Assembly: GCF_010728325.1 (NCBI RefSeq)
Contig: NZ_AP022570.1
Coordinates: 3,348,001 to 3,412,000 of the forward strand
Length of the DNA stretch: 64,000 nucleotides
Direction: 5' to 3'
Source of the DNA: Mycolicibacterium poriferae
GTDB lineage: Bacteria; Actinomycetota; Actinomycetes; Mycobacteriales; Mycobacteriaceae
A program made the translations under genes and the position numbers. Under the pieces are notes generated by a model. It was not told the DNA's origin and did no database searches. It was given only the letters and a program-made list of their open reading frames with translations. Shown here piece after piece: positions 48,706-56,125 of the stretch (the first letter of the stretch is position 1; the number at the start of each line of letters is the position of its first letter).

Positions 48706-48864
48706 ATGTTGGACTGCAACACGATTCGCACCCGCTGCAACCACTGTGCGGCACCGCGACGGGCCTGCTCACGGGGTGCGGGGAGGGACCCCCGGCATCC
48801 ATGCTCGAGCCCGGTTGGCATTGCTCCCCGCATACCGCCGGAGTCTCGGACTTTTCAGCCGTAG
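48706..48864 (+). CDS. Possible small Cys-rich protein
   Basis: A 52-aa frame in the 361-bp gap between the capsid and MuF-like genes. ATG follows ACGAGGTACAAAC. The first 25 residues contain CNTIRTRCNHCAAPRRAC, a Cx7CxxCx6C spacing that could bind zinc. The rest of 48531-48891 shows no other credible frame. Confidence 0.35.
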   Translation: MLDCNTIRTRCNHCAAPRRACSRGAGRDPRHPCSSPVGIAPRIPPESRTFQP

Positions 48865-48891
48865 CGACATCACACAGCTCAGGGGTGCTAA

Positions 48892-49617
48892 ATGACCGAC
48901 CTCAACGACGCCGCCGACGCGCTGCTGCGCCTGCTCGAGCGCAACGTCGGCGCCGCCCACACCGGCCTGCAGAACGCGTTCTACGCCATCCTGCCGTCGG
49001 GCGACTGGACCATCGAAACGAAAGGCGCTGTCGTGGCCGGATTGGTCGAGGTCTATCCCCATGCCCTGCGTGGAGCCATCGACATGACCGCCGAGATGGT
49101 CGCCGCCTGGTACGACGCGCTCGCACCGGACGAGCCCTACTCCGCGACGGTGCCTGACGAGATCGTCACAGACGAACGCATCGCCGAATCGATCGGGTGG
49201 GCGATCCGCACCGCGACGACCGCCGAGACCGCGCTGGCCCAACTCGCCGGGTCGGTCCAACGGGCCGTTCTCGACGCCCAGCGAGCCACCGTGGCGCACA
49301 ACGCCGCCGCCGAGGGTGTCCGCTACAGAAGACACACCAATTACGCCGGGGCCTGCGACTGGTGCCTGGTGATGGCCACCAGGGGAGCGATCTACACCTC
49401 GACGGCGTCAGCCGTCCGAGGACATGACAACTGCCGGTGCATCGCCGTCCCTGAGCGATCCGGGTCGAGCTACGAGACACCGGCCATGGTGCTCGACGCC
49501 GAAGCGCGCTACGCCGAGGCGCGACGGCAGCTCGAGGCCGAAGGGTCGCCGACTAGCCTTGACGCCATCGTGAAGCGGATGGACGCGATGTCAATCCAGC
49601 AACAGGTGTCCGCCTAG
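48892..49617 (+). CDS. MuF-like phage head morphogenesis protein
   Basis: A 241-aa protein whose C-terminal half carries the pattern NYAGACDWCLVMATRGAIYT followed by GHDNCRCIAVPE (residues ~143-188), the Cys/His-rich signature of MuF/VG15-type minor head proteins. These usually sit beside portal genes and are packaged in the head; no portal is present here. The 3' end overlaps the end of the convergent accessory gene by 27 bp. Confidence 0.82.
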   Translation: MTDLNDAADALLRLLERNVGAAHTGLQNAFYAILPSGDWTIETKGAVVAGLVEVYPHALRGAIDMTAEMVAAWYDALAPDEPYSATVPDEIVTDERIAESIGWAIRTATTAETALAQLAGSVQRAVLDAQRATVAHNAAAEGVRYRRHTNYAGACDWCLVMATRGAIYTSTASAVRGHDNCRCIAVPERSGSSYETPAMVLDAEARYAEARRQLEAEGSPTSLDAIVKRMDAMSIQQQVSA

Positions 49618-50619
49618 GGCTTGATCGAGTAATACCGCGTAGCCGAAGTACAGGTGACTGAGCCCGAGTATCGATATCAGCGCGCCGTAGGTGTAGTAGG
49701 CCTCATAGTGATCGTCCGACAGCAGGTCGGCGAGATCTCCCTCGATATCGAAATGTAGTGAATCGCCGTAGTTGAATTGCTTGATCAATTGGTCAGGCTT
49801 GATGTTGCGATAGCTGATCGGATTATCCAGAGTCGCGTTCGTGGCCTTCATCGTCACGAGCGTCTGGATAGTGTGATTTGTCAGCTTCCGCCTTGCGGAG
49901 CCCCAAGCTCGGAGGACTGGCTCGAGTTCTGTTCGTTCTTGGTCGGGTAACGCGTTGAGAACTTCGAACATTATGCGCTGGCAGTTCGAGAATGACGCCG
50001 ACTCACCATCGTTGTGGAGTTGTCGAAAAGCCGCGGATGCACCGAGGAAGCTTTCGTCTGATGGCGGATCGAACACTTTTATATCAAAGTTGCCGATGGA
50101 TGGCTTACTGATCGACAAGGCCGTATTCACATTGATGATGCTGAATTTGGCCATCCGCCGAGCCAACGTGACGAAGCGCGTAAGTCTTATGCGCCCATCT
50201 GGTGGCACAGGCAGAATCGGAAAGTCGAACGGGTCCGGCAGGCTGAACACAAAATTCAGCTTCTCCCAGTAGAGCCGAAAGCCCGTAGCATCCGCTTTAC
50301 CGAACTGCGCCAACGGAGGATCGAAAGCGAGCGGCGCTGGGTGAATTGAGTCTTCAGTCGGCGTATAGCTGAACGTTGCGTTTCCCGACTGAGTAATAGA
50401 TTTGTTCGTGATCTTCATCGAGAGGCACATCGCTGGAGCGCCGTCAGGTACACCCTGCTTTGGCCCGCGCTCGAACGATAAGTACTGGCCGACGGCGAAA
50501 CCCTCGGCGGTCAGCGGGCCGACAGACGGTTTCGGGTTCGATTGTGGTACTGAATGCGCACCCGCTTCGCCAAGCCATCCGTATGACTTGATCCGACGCC
50601 TACTACTTCGACGGTTCAC
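49591..50619 (-). CDS. Accessory protein of unknown function (reverse-strand cargo gene)
   Basis: About 342 aa, not recognised. G+C is visibly lower than in the flanks, so it is probably recently acquired. No signal peptide; a hydrophobic stretch near the C-terminus (YGALISILGLSHLYFGYAVL) may be a membrane segment. GTG 50619 was chosen because it lies 7 nt after the upstream gene's stop; GTG 50706 would give 371 aa with an 80-bp overlap. Position and orientation suggest satellite cargo, for example defence or immunity (inference). Confidence 0.65.
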   Translation of the reverse strand: MNRRSSRRRIKSYGWLGEAGAHSVPQSNPKPSVGPLTAEGFAVGQYLSFERGPKQGVPDGAPAMCLSMKITNKSITQSGNATFSYTPTEDSIHPAPLAFDPPLAQFGKADATGFRLYWEKLNFVFSLPDPFDFPILPVPPDGRIRLTRFVTLARRMAKFSIINVNTALSISKPSIGNFDIKVFDPPSDESFLGASAAFRQLHNDGESASFSNCQRIMFEVLNALPDQERTELEPVLRAWGSARRKLTNHTIQTLVTMKATNATLDNPISYRNIKPDQLIKQFNYGDSLHFDIEGDLADLLSDDHYEAYYTYGALISILGLSHLYFGYAVLLDQALGGHLLLD

Positions 50620-50626
50620 CGTGCAA

Positions 50627-50845
50627 TCAAAGCTCGCGAGAGGGACTGCCGTCCGGATCGACAACCACAAACCGCGAGTCGTCGTATTGAATGATAAGTG
50701 GCTCACCGCGTTCTTCGAGCCAGTCCAAGAAAAAATCCATTACGTCTCGCACGATAGCTCCCAACGCTTGCCAGTGGCTAAGTGCGGTTAAGGCTACCGG
50801 GATAATCCCGTCGTTCTCTAGCGAAGTGACCTGTTGTTGCTCCAT
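50627..50845 (-). CDS. Small accessory protein of unknown function
   Basis: A 72-aa acidic protein (ATG start) with hydrophobic helices (PVALTALSHWQALGAIVRDV, MDFFLDWLEERG) and a beta-like end (PLIIQYDDSRFVVVDPDG). It is immediately upstream of the 342-aa gene on the same strand, so the two probably form one unit. Not recognised. Confidence 0.6.
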   Translation of the reverse strand: MEQQQVTSLENDGIIPVALTALSHWQALGAIVRDVMDFFLDWLEERGEPLIIQYDDSRFVVVDPDGSPSREL

Positions 50846-50902
50846 TCATGAACCCGGACAGGACGTCACGCACTCGTCGCGAAAGCTCGATAAAACAGAC
50901 GA

Positions 50903-50928
50903 CCCCCGGCACTGCGGATTACCGGGGG
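50903..50928 (-). terminator. Rho-independent terminator of the reverse-strand 84-aa gene
   Basis: A CCCCCGG/CCGGGGG stem of 7 bp with a 12-nt loop, followed on the reverse strand by GTCTGTTTTA. It lies 23 bp beyond the stop of the 50952-51206 gene and separates it from the two genes further on. Confidence 0.65.
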
Positions 50929-50951
50929 CCTCTGCTTTCGTTCAGAACACG

Positions 50952-51206
50952 CTATGCCGCGCGATCTCCCTTCTCGGGCAGCCGCTGCTCGAGTTCAGCA
51001 ACGGCGTGCACCAGGCCGTCGAGGAGGTCGACGATCGAGTCGCCTTTCGACTGGACGCTGTGCGCCAGCGGAGACTGCTCCGGGTCCACGTCAGAAAAGA
51101 TGGCGCGCACACGGCGGCCATACTCGGACTTGAACCCATCCGCCATCCCGATCAGGCTCTGGAATGGATTGCCGGGGAAGCCCCCGAACGGATTGCCTGG
51201 GAACAT
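50952..51206 (-). CDS. Small hypothetical protein
   Basis: An 84-aa protein starting with Gly/Pro/Phe-rich repeats (NPFGGFPGNPF), followed by a charged helix (GDSIVDLLDGLVHAVAELEQ). ATG 51206 follows GGATGGGA; a TTG at 51224 would add 6 residues. Own terminator downstream. Function unknown. Confidence 0.6.
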   Translation of the reverse strand: MFPGNPFGGFPGNPFQSLIGMADGFKSEYGRRVRAIFSDVDPEQSPLAHSVQSKGDSIVDLLDGLVHAVAELEQRLPEKGDRAA

Positions 51207-51513
51207 GGTGTCCCATCCTTTCAATCTGTTTTGTGACGGTGACGGCTCAGCTAAGCCGCCGGTTCAAAGCGTAAAGCCGCCTGTGTCATCTTGAAAGGGA
51301 TAGAAACGTCTGCTCAGGACACCAAAACGTAAGAGGATGCTAAACCCCCAGGTTGAACGCTTTCGCTGCGTTGCGGATGTGGCAAATGGTGCCAAAGTTA
51401 CTTACAACAATGTGATTACGAGCTGGACTCGGGTGACAAACGTCGCATACAGCCCCGCCGAACATACCTTGCGCCTACCATCGCGGTCAGACCTTGCGGT
51501 CTGTTTTGTGATG

Positions 51514-51552
51514 GGAAGGGGCCCTCTGGCTGCGGAGCTGAGGGCCCCTTCC
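51514..51552. terminator. Strong bidirectional hairpin inside attR end
   Basis: GGAAGGGGCCCTC pairs perfectly over 13 bp with GAGGGCCCCTTCC (51540-51552) around a 13-nt loop. It may insulate the element from host transcription. Confidence 0.6.
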
Positions 51553-51653
51553 GCATATTGGTCTCGGCTATCGCGATGGGGTACTGAAGTCTCGCGAGGT
51601 ACGCGCGCTGAGCTCTGGGCGAGTCGTCGGATCGCTCAGCAACCTGGGCCGCC

Positions 51654-51675
51654 GTACAGCAACGCGTACAGCAAC
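51654..51675 (+). repeat. Paired GTACAGCAAC repeats near attR (possible integrase arm sites)
   Basis: Copies at 51654-51663 and 51666-51675 with the same 12-bp period and orientation as the pair near attL; similarity continues into a following GAAAATC. Confidence 0.6.
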
Positions 51676-51781
51676 GCCGTCGAAAATCAGGACGTATCTC
51701 GGTGTAAGCCGGCATTTCGAAACCGCCATCTAGCAGGCAATATGAGACATCCAGATACACCGCGACACGCCCGAGACGTGC

Positions 51782-51826
51782 CTGGGGGTCAAGTGGTCGC
51801 AGGTTCAAATCCTGTCAGCCCGACCA
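51782..51826 (+). repeat. attR: attR: right copy of 45-bp direct repeat
   Basis: Identical to the tRNA-Pro 3' part at 41174-41218. It lacks the 5' part of the tRNA, so it is the displaced end left by integration. Confidence 0.93.
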
Positions 51827-51935
51827 TCGAAAACCCGCTCTGAACAGTGTCGGAGCGGGTTTCTTGGTTCAGCGGTCCGACGGAAGTTTCGGCCAGGGCC
51901 AGCAGTGTCCCGAGGGGATTACAGTGGGCCAAGCG

Positions 51936-52094
51936 TCAGCCGAAAAGCGCGCCGCCAGCGGCGCGCAGATCGTCGCGCTGGGCGTCGGAGTAGATCGCTA
52001 GGGACACGGCCGGATCATGGCCGTGCCAGGTTCTGACGACGTGCACCGGCAAACCGCTCGCCAATATCAGCCTTACCGCCAGGCCCTTGGGCGC
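51936..52094 (-). pseudogene. C-terminal fragment of a different tyrosine integrase
   Basis: On the reverse strand, 52 codons ending in TGA at 51936 encode the end of a phage-type integrase. LPVHVVRTWHGHDPAVSLAI carries the (H)xGH motif, and IYSDAQRDDLRAAG carries the nucleophile Tyr and C-terminal helix. An in-frame TAG lies directly upstream and the rest of the gene is missing. It differs from the element's own integrase, so it is the relic of an older insertion at this tRNA. Confidence 0.8.
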
Positions 52095-52108
52095 CTAACC
52101 GATTATGC

Positions 52109-52138
52109 AACTATAGTTGTGTTACTCTAACTTTAGTT
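52109..52138 (+). promoter_or_regulatory. Two AACT(A/T)TAGTT operators 20 bp apart with -10 between them
   Basis: AACTATAGTT (52109-52118, within a 12-bp perfect palindrome) and AACTTTAGTT (52129-52138) are spaced exactly 20 bp centre to centre, two helical turns. TACTCT (52123-52128) between them fits a -10. This suggests autoregulation by the winged-helix protein encoded downstream. Confidence 0.55.
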
Positions 52139-52158
52139 TGAGTCCCGAGGTGCTAAAG

Positions 52159-52824
52159 ATGCAGTTGAACAAGCCGTTCGCCACGGTGACCCCGACATTG
52201 GACGGCGATGTCCTGGCCGTTCTGGCAAGTGCTGACGTAACGTTCACGGTCTCCCAGATCCAGCGCATCCTCACCACGGTGTCGGGCGAAGGTATCCGCA
52301 AGGTCCTCACCCGCCTCACCGCCCAGGGGGTAGTGCTCAACGATCAGGTGGGCAGGACAAATACCTATCGACTCAACACCGAACATCTTGCAGCCGAGCC
52401 GATCATGGCGCTTTCACGGTTGACCTCCATCTTCTTGGATCGCCTCGAGGCCCACCTGGAGGGTTGGGGCAGGGATCTGAAGTACGCCGCGGTCTTCGGG
52501 TCCGCTGCGACCGGCCGGATGACCCTGAACAGCGACATTGACCTGTTTCTGGTGCGCGCCTGCGCACCCGATCTCGACGCTCGCGACAGTCCAGAACTGT
52601 GGGAGCAGCAGCTGACCGAACTTGCCCGACTGGTCACCGCTTGGACCGGCAACGACGCTCGCGTCGTCGAGTACGCCGAGCACGATCTTGCCGCCGCGGC
52701 TGCCGCCGATGAACCCCTGCTTCGTGACGTGGCCGAGCAAGGCCTGACTGTCGCGGGGACGCGGGCCTGGTTCAACACGCAGTTGCGCCCGGTTGCTAGA
52801 TCTTCGGCAGCGAGGAGATCGTGA
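52159..52824 (+). CDS. Winged-helix nucleotidyltransferase (MNT-type; probable antitoxin)
   Basis: A 221-aa protein: N-terminal winged helix (TFTVSQIQRILTTVSGEGIR, ~30-75) for DNA binding and a minimal nucleotidyltransferase domain (~100-200) with FGSAATGRMTLNSDIDLFL, the GSx(n)SDxD catalytic motif. MNT-domain antitoxins neutralise HEPN toxins, some by adding AMP to them. ATG 52159 follows GAGG at 8 nt. The stop abuts the HEPN-like gene. Confidence 0.82.
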   Translation: MQLNKPFATVTPTLDGDVLAVLASADVTFTVSQIQRILTTVSGEGIRKVLTRLTAQGVVLNDQVGRTNTYRLNTEHLAAEPIMALSRLTSIFLDRLEAHLEGWGRDLKYAAVFGSAATGRMTLNSDIDLFLVRACAPDLDARDSPELWEQQLTELARLVTAWTGNDARVVEYAEHDLAAAAAADEPLLRDVAEQGLTVAGTRAWFNTQLRPVARSSAARRS

Positions 52825-53210
52825 TGGCAGGACGACGCGACTGCGACGCCGTGGTCACCGCAGGGCGCATGTCCAAGGCGAACGAGTTCTTGGCCGCCGC
52901 TGATCATCTGGGAGAGGAACTGCCCAACGCCGCCGGCGATCTATACGTCGACGCCGGCATTGCCGCCTCGGACGTGATTTGCTGCGTCCGCAGCGGAACA
53001 CACTCGAACACCGGCAACCATCACGAGGCCGTCGCCCTGCTTAAGCAGGCGGACGACGGATCCGAACGACACTTGAACACGCTGTTGAACTTGAAGAACA
53101 AGGCTGCCTATACGCATCAGGACCTGACCTCAGCTGAGTTGAAAAGGATGAGCCGCGCGGCGGAGCACTTGGTCGAGTCGGCCAGACGAGTGCTGGCCTC
53201 CGGACATTGA
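52824..53210 (+). CDS. HEPN-like protein (probable toxin partner)
   Basis: A 128-aa all-helical protein with the HEPN layout: an N-terminal helix (SKANEFLAAADHLGEEL), a middle (DLYVDAGIAASDVICCV), and a final block LLNLKNKAAYTH followed by AEHLVESARRVL. The usual RNase motif Rx4-6H appears as K-N-K-A-A-Y-T-H, Lys for Arg, so activity may be altered. ATG 52824 is 6 nt after GAGGAG; GTG 52821 is an alternative. Confidence 0.72.
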   Translation: MAGRRDCDAVVTAGRMSKANEFLAAADHLGEELPNAAGDLYVDAGIAASDVICCVRSGTHSNTGNHHEAVALLKQADDGSERHLNTLLNLKNKAAYTHQDLTSAELKRMSRAAEHLVESARRVLASGH

Positions 53211-53430
53211 TGCCTTCTTGAACAGCGAGCACCCTTCATGTGCACCATGCCCGCGGTGGACCGGAGCCGGGGGCGAGGCGCCGACCTACTCATCCTGAAG
53301 TACCGGCTCGGGCGGCTTCGCATGACGGATTTCTTCGATACCGGCACGGTTTGATCTCGGTCGTGTAACAAATTTCTATGGCGTCACGACAACACCACTG
53401 GTAACTGCAGGCACGGCAAGAGGCAACATC

Positions 53431-53907
53431 ATGACGAAAGCCAAGGTCGTCGGGGTACTCGCTCTCTGCACTGTCCTCACGACGGCACTCGACACCACTG
53501 CAGGCTTCCCCGCGTGGGCCGACGGCCGCGCGGCCGGAATATATGTCGGGGTGAACCAGCAGCGTCAGAGTTGCGGGGCGATCGGCGAGGACCCCCGGCT
53601 GACGTCGGCAGCTCAGCGACACGCCGACGACATGCTGCGCAACCGCGCCTTCAGTCACACCGGTACCGACGGTTCCTCACCGCGGGCGCGCATGGCGCAG
53701 GCGGGTTACGGCGCCCTCGGGTCCACCGGCGAGATCGTCTACTGGGCCACCGGGTCAGCTGCGACAGCCGAAGGCGCCCTCGCGTTCTGGATGCAGAGCC
53801 CCGGGCACCGCGCGATCATCCTGAACTGTGGGTTCACCTCGGGTGGCTTCGCCACGGCGTGGGACGGTCACACGATGACCGCCGTCGGCGACTTCGCCGG
53901 ACCCTAG
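53431..53907 (+). CDS. Secreted CAP/SCP-domain protein
   Basis: A 158-aa protein with a signal peptide (VVGVLALCTVLTTALDTTAG, cleavage probably before residue ~33) and a CAP domain: VNQQRQSCG, LTSAAQRHADDMLRNRAFSHTGTDG (the His typical of the CAP site), TGEIVYWATG and WMQSPGHRAIIL. Two Cys may form a disulfide. Bacterial CAP proteins are secreted with mostly unknown roles. The 220 bp upstream hold no credible gene. Confidence 0.85.
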   Translation: MTKAKVVGVLALCTVLTTALDTTAGFPAWADGRAAGIYVGVNQQRQSCGAIGEDPRLTSAAQRHADDMLRNRAFSHTGTDGSSPRARMAQAGYGALGSTGEIVYWATGSAATAEGALAFWMQSPGHRAIILNCGFTSGGFATAWDGHTMTAVGDFAGP

Positions 53908-54216
53908 ATCTGAAGCCAACCCGCAGATTTCGTTCCGCGAGACGCGGAAGTGAGCCGATTGCCTCCAGGCTGAGACACGCGAACATGTAAGTCTCGAAAT
54001 CGTCTCGTTTGCAGTCGTTTTCAGACACGAACTGATGTCAACGCATGCCCAACGTCACCATTCGGAAACGGCGTGGTGCGGCGTGTTCCGCCAGCGCTCT
54101 GTGTGTCGATAAATTGACGGCGTCGTTCTGGGGATCGTCATGAATGGGTGTGGCAGACATGCTGCCGCATCGCCCGGAACGAGAAGACTGTGGAGTGTAG
54201 ATGAAGGAGTTGGTGG
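53908..54216. other. Intergenic region, no gene seen
   Basis: About 309 bp with no credible coding frame. TTGACG at about 54114-54119 could be a -35 for the next gene, but its -10 is weak. A GAAGGAG ribosome site lies at 54203-54209. Confidence 0.5.
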
Positions 54217-54771
54217 ATGATGGCGGTCTTTGATCGACTCAGCATCAGAGTGGCTGCCGTCGGTGCCGGGCTGTGCGGCATCGCCCTGGCGTTGAGCCCC
54301 GGCGTGGCGCAGGCAGGTGGATACGACTGCCTGCAGACCACCGCAGGTGAAGCGCCCGCGGCGGCAGGAGCGGGCGTAGCAGGGGCCGGCGCCGGAGCGG
54401 CGGCGTGCGCTCCGATCTCTGAAATGTCTGGTGTTCCAATCCTGCCCGGTCCGCCGGTGGCGCCACCCCCGGTGGTTCCGCCGTTGCTGCCGCCGCCGGT
54501 GCCCCCTGTGGTGCCGCCGTTGCTGCCGCCGCCGGTGCCCCCTGTGGTGCCGCCGTTGCTGCCGCCTCCGGTGGTGCCGCCGGTTGTTCCGCCTGTGGCG
54601 CCGCCGCCGGTCATCCCGCCGGTGGCACCGCTGGTTCCGGCCGCCGGCGCTGTCGGGGGTCTTCCGACCAGCACGATGGGTGGTCTTGCGGGTAAGGGAG
54701 ATATGACTGGTCCGGCACCGAGCGGCGCTCCGGCGCCCGGTCAGCCGATCGCCCCCGGCCCAGCAGCCTGA
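54217..54771 (+). CDS. Secreted Pro/Val-rich repeat protein
   Basis: A 184-aa protein with a signal peptide (VAAVGAGLCGIALALSPGVA, cleavage near AQAGG), an Ala/Gly-rich stretch with two Cys, then a long Pro-rich region (~85-145) built of VPPLLPPPVPPV units, and a Gly/Pro/Ala tail. It is probably an extended cell-wall-associated or secreted protein. No catalytic domain. The reverse strand also shows a Gly/Thr-rich frame, which mirrors the repeats. Confidence 0.75.
   Translation: MMAVFDRLSIRVAAVGAGLCGIALALSPGVAQAGGYDCLQTTAGEAPAAAGAGVAGAGAGAAACAPISEMSGVPILPGPPVAPPPVVPPLLPPPVPPVVPPLLPPPVPPVVPPLLPPPVVPPVVPPVAPPPVIPPVAPLVPAAGAVGGLPTSTMGGLAGKGDMTGPAPSGAPAPGQPIAPGPAA
54473..54575 (+). repeat. 36-bp tandem repeats encoding VPPLLPPPVPPV
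   Basis: Nearly three copies of a 36-bp unit (core CCGCCGTTGCTGCCGCCGCC) in the middle of the Pro-rich gene; the last diverges. Confidence 0.75.
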
Positions 54772-54790
54772 TTCGAAACAACACTCGCGG

Positions 54791-54824
54791 CTGGCGGCCC
54801 GTCCCGAAAGGGGCGGGCCGCCAG
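54791..54824 (+). terminator. Rho-independent terminator with GAAA tetraloop
   Basis: A 15-bp stem, CTGGCGGCCCGTCCC with GGGGCGGGCCGCCAG (one G-T pair), capped by a GAAA (GNRA) loop and followed by TCTTTTC. It starts 20 nt after the Pro-rich gene. Confidence 0.88.
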
Positions 54825-55294
54825 TCTTTTCGAGCGCTGTAGGCCAGTGCTCGACGCCATGCCGGAGGCCGGTCCTGGGAGACACCAGGATCTAGGGGAC
54901 GACGCCAAGACCCACCGTGACAACGATGATGGTTGCGCGACGGAACGTGTTGGGCGCAAACCCTGTTGTGGGTCATCGACGGCCGGATGCGGCGTACCTG
55001 ACTGGCACCGGAATCTCGCGACACCAATGCCGAACCCGGGAAACGTGACCCGACATCACATCACCGTTCATCGCACCGCACCGGTTGTCCGGAGCCCAGC
55101 CATCCTGATGGCCTCCAGCAGCGCGCCGGTCACACGGGCGCGAGCGACGAAAGCGCCGCCGCCGGGCTCGGGGCTTGTGCCGGTCACACCGATGCAAGCG
55201 TGGCGATGGCACGGGGCGCTCCGAGGCGTCGGACGATTCGCGGCATCCTATCGAGGCGCAGCCGCCACCGCGGATGCGCTATTCACGAAGGGAT
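54825..55294. other. Intergenic region, no gene seen
   Basis: About 470 bp. Several frames are open on both strands as expected from high G+C, but none has a ribosome site or a recognisable domain. It may be a degraded gene. Confidence 0.4.
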
Positions 55295-56125
55295 TCAGCT
55301 TGATACGGTCCGAGGGACCTCGACGCCGTTCTCCCGAATGATGATCGGGTCGCCGACGTTGACGGTGTTCAGGTACCACTCGGCGTCCTCGGTGCTCAGT
55401 CCGATACAGCCGTGGCTGGTGTTCTCGTAACCCATCTGATTGATCGCCCACGGCGCCGAGTGCACGAAGAGGCCTCGCTGGGTGAACCGCACGGCGTACT
55501 CCACGTCGAGCAGGTAACCATCGGGGGAGTTGATGGGGATGCCGACGCTGCTCGAGTCCATCGTCACGTCCCGCTCCTTGGCCAGAACAGAGTAAATCCC
55601 CACGGGCGTCGGATATTCCGGACGGCCCATGGAGGCGGGGAAGACACCGTTCTGCCCCCAGTTCGGCCGGTGGTGGGGAGCCGGAAGTTCTGACGGTGGC
55701 TTACCGTCGATGGTCACGGTGAACGTGTGCTTGGATAGATCGGCGACGCCGATGACGGCCGGTCCGGTGTCGAAATTCCGTGTGGGCAGGTTGCTCACCG
55801 ACAATGCCACAGTGCTGTGGGCAGGCCAGAACTCATCTGGAACCCACTGCACGACATTACTTTCCACCCACTCGAATCTGCCTGTCATCGGCGGTTCGGA
55901 TTTCACCTGCAACGCGCGTTCGGTGGCGCGTCGGTTGGCCACGGGGCCGTCGAACGTGACCACCAGCGGATGCGCGACGCCCACGACCGCCCCCTCGGCA
56001 GGGAGCAGCGATTCGACATCGAGCTGAGGCGACCAACTGGCCGCATTGCTGGTATTGACCGGCCCCGCAACCGCACTCGCGGCCATGATGCCCATGACGA
56101 GCACACTCCGAACAGCCACGCGCAT
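55295..56125 (-). CDS. L,D-transpeptidase (YkuD domain)
   Basis: A 276-aa exported enzyme that makes 3-3 peptidoglycan cross-links. Signal peptide (VLVMGIMAASAVAGPVNTSN), an Ig-like domain (~40-130, LLPAEGAVVGVAHPLVVTFD) and a YkuD catalytic domain ending with the motif HSAPWAINQMG then SHGCIGLS, where Cys is the nucleophile. It resembles mycobacterial Ldt proteins but lacks the usual lipobox and long C-terminal tail. ATG after GGATTCGGAGA. Confidence 0.92.
   Translation of the reverse strand: MRVAVRSVLVMGIMAASAVAGPVNTSNAASWSPQLDVESLLPAEGAVVGVAHPLVVTFDGPVANRRATERALQVKSEPPMTGRFEWVESNVVQWVPDEFWPAHSTVALSVSNLPTRNFDTGPAVIGVADLSKHTFTVTIDGKPPSELPAPHHRPNWGQNGVFPASMGRPEYPTPVGIYSVLAKERDVTMDSSSVGIPINSPDGYLLDVEYAVRFTQRGLFVHSAPWAINQMGYENTSHGCIGLSTEDAEWYLNTVNVGDPIIIRENGVEVPRTVSS

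Larger units (their letters stand above)
51207..51781. other. Right end of element: noncoding, terminators and arm-like repeats
   Basis: No credible gene. A 168-codon + strand frame crossing this region and attR has no ribosome site or domain. It holds a small AGACC/GGTCT hairpin followed by GTTTTG (51489-51508), a strong hairpin (51514-51552) and the paired GTACAGCAAC repeats (51654-51675). Confidence 0.6.

Noticed and set aside
51337..51843. 168-codon + strand frame across attR
   Set aside because: It spans hairpin terminators, arm-like repeats and attR, with no ribosome site or domain.
54138..54674. Reverse-strand Gly/Thr-rich frame
   Set aside because: It is the mirror of the Pro/Val repeat gene; that gene has a signal peptide and ribosome site, this frame has neither.
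54847..55341. 164-codon + strand frame in the gap before the L,D-transpeptidase
   Set aside because: No ribosome site, no domain and irregular composition; treated as noncoding.
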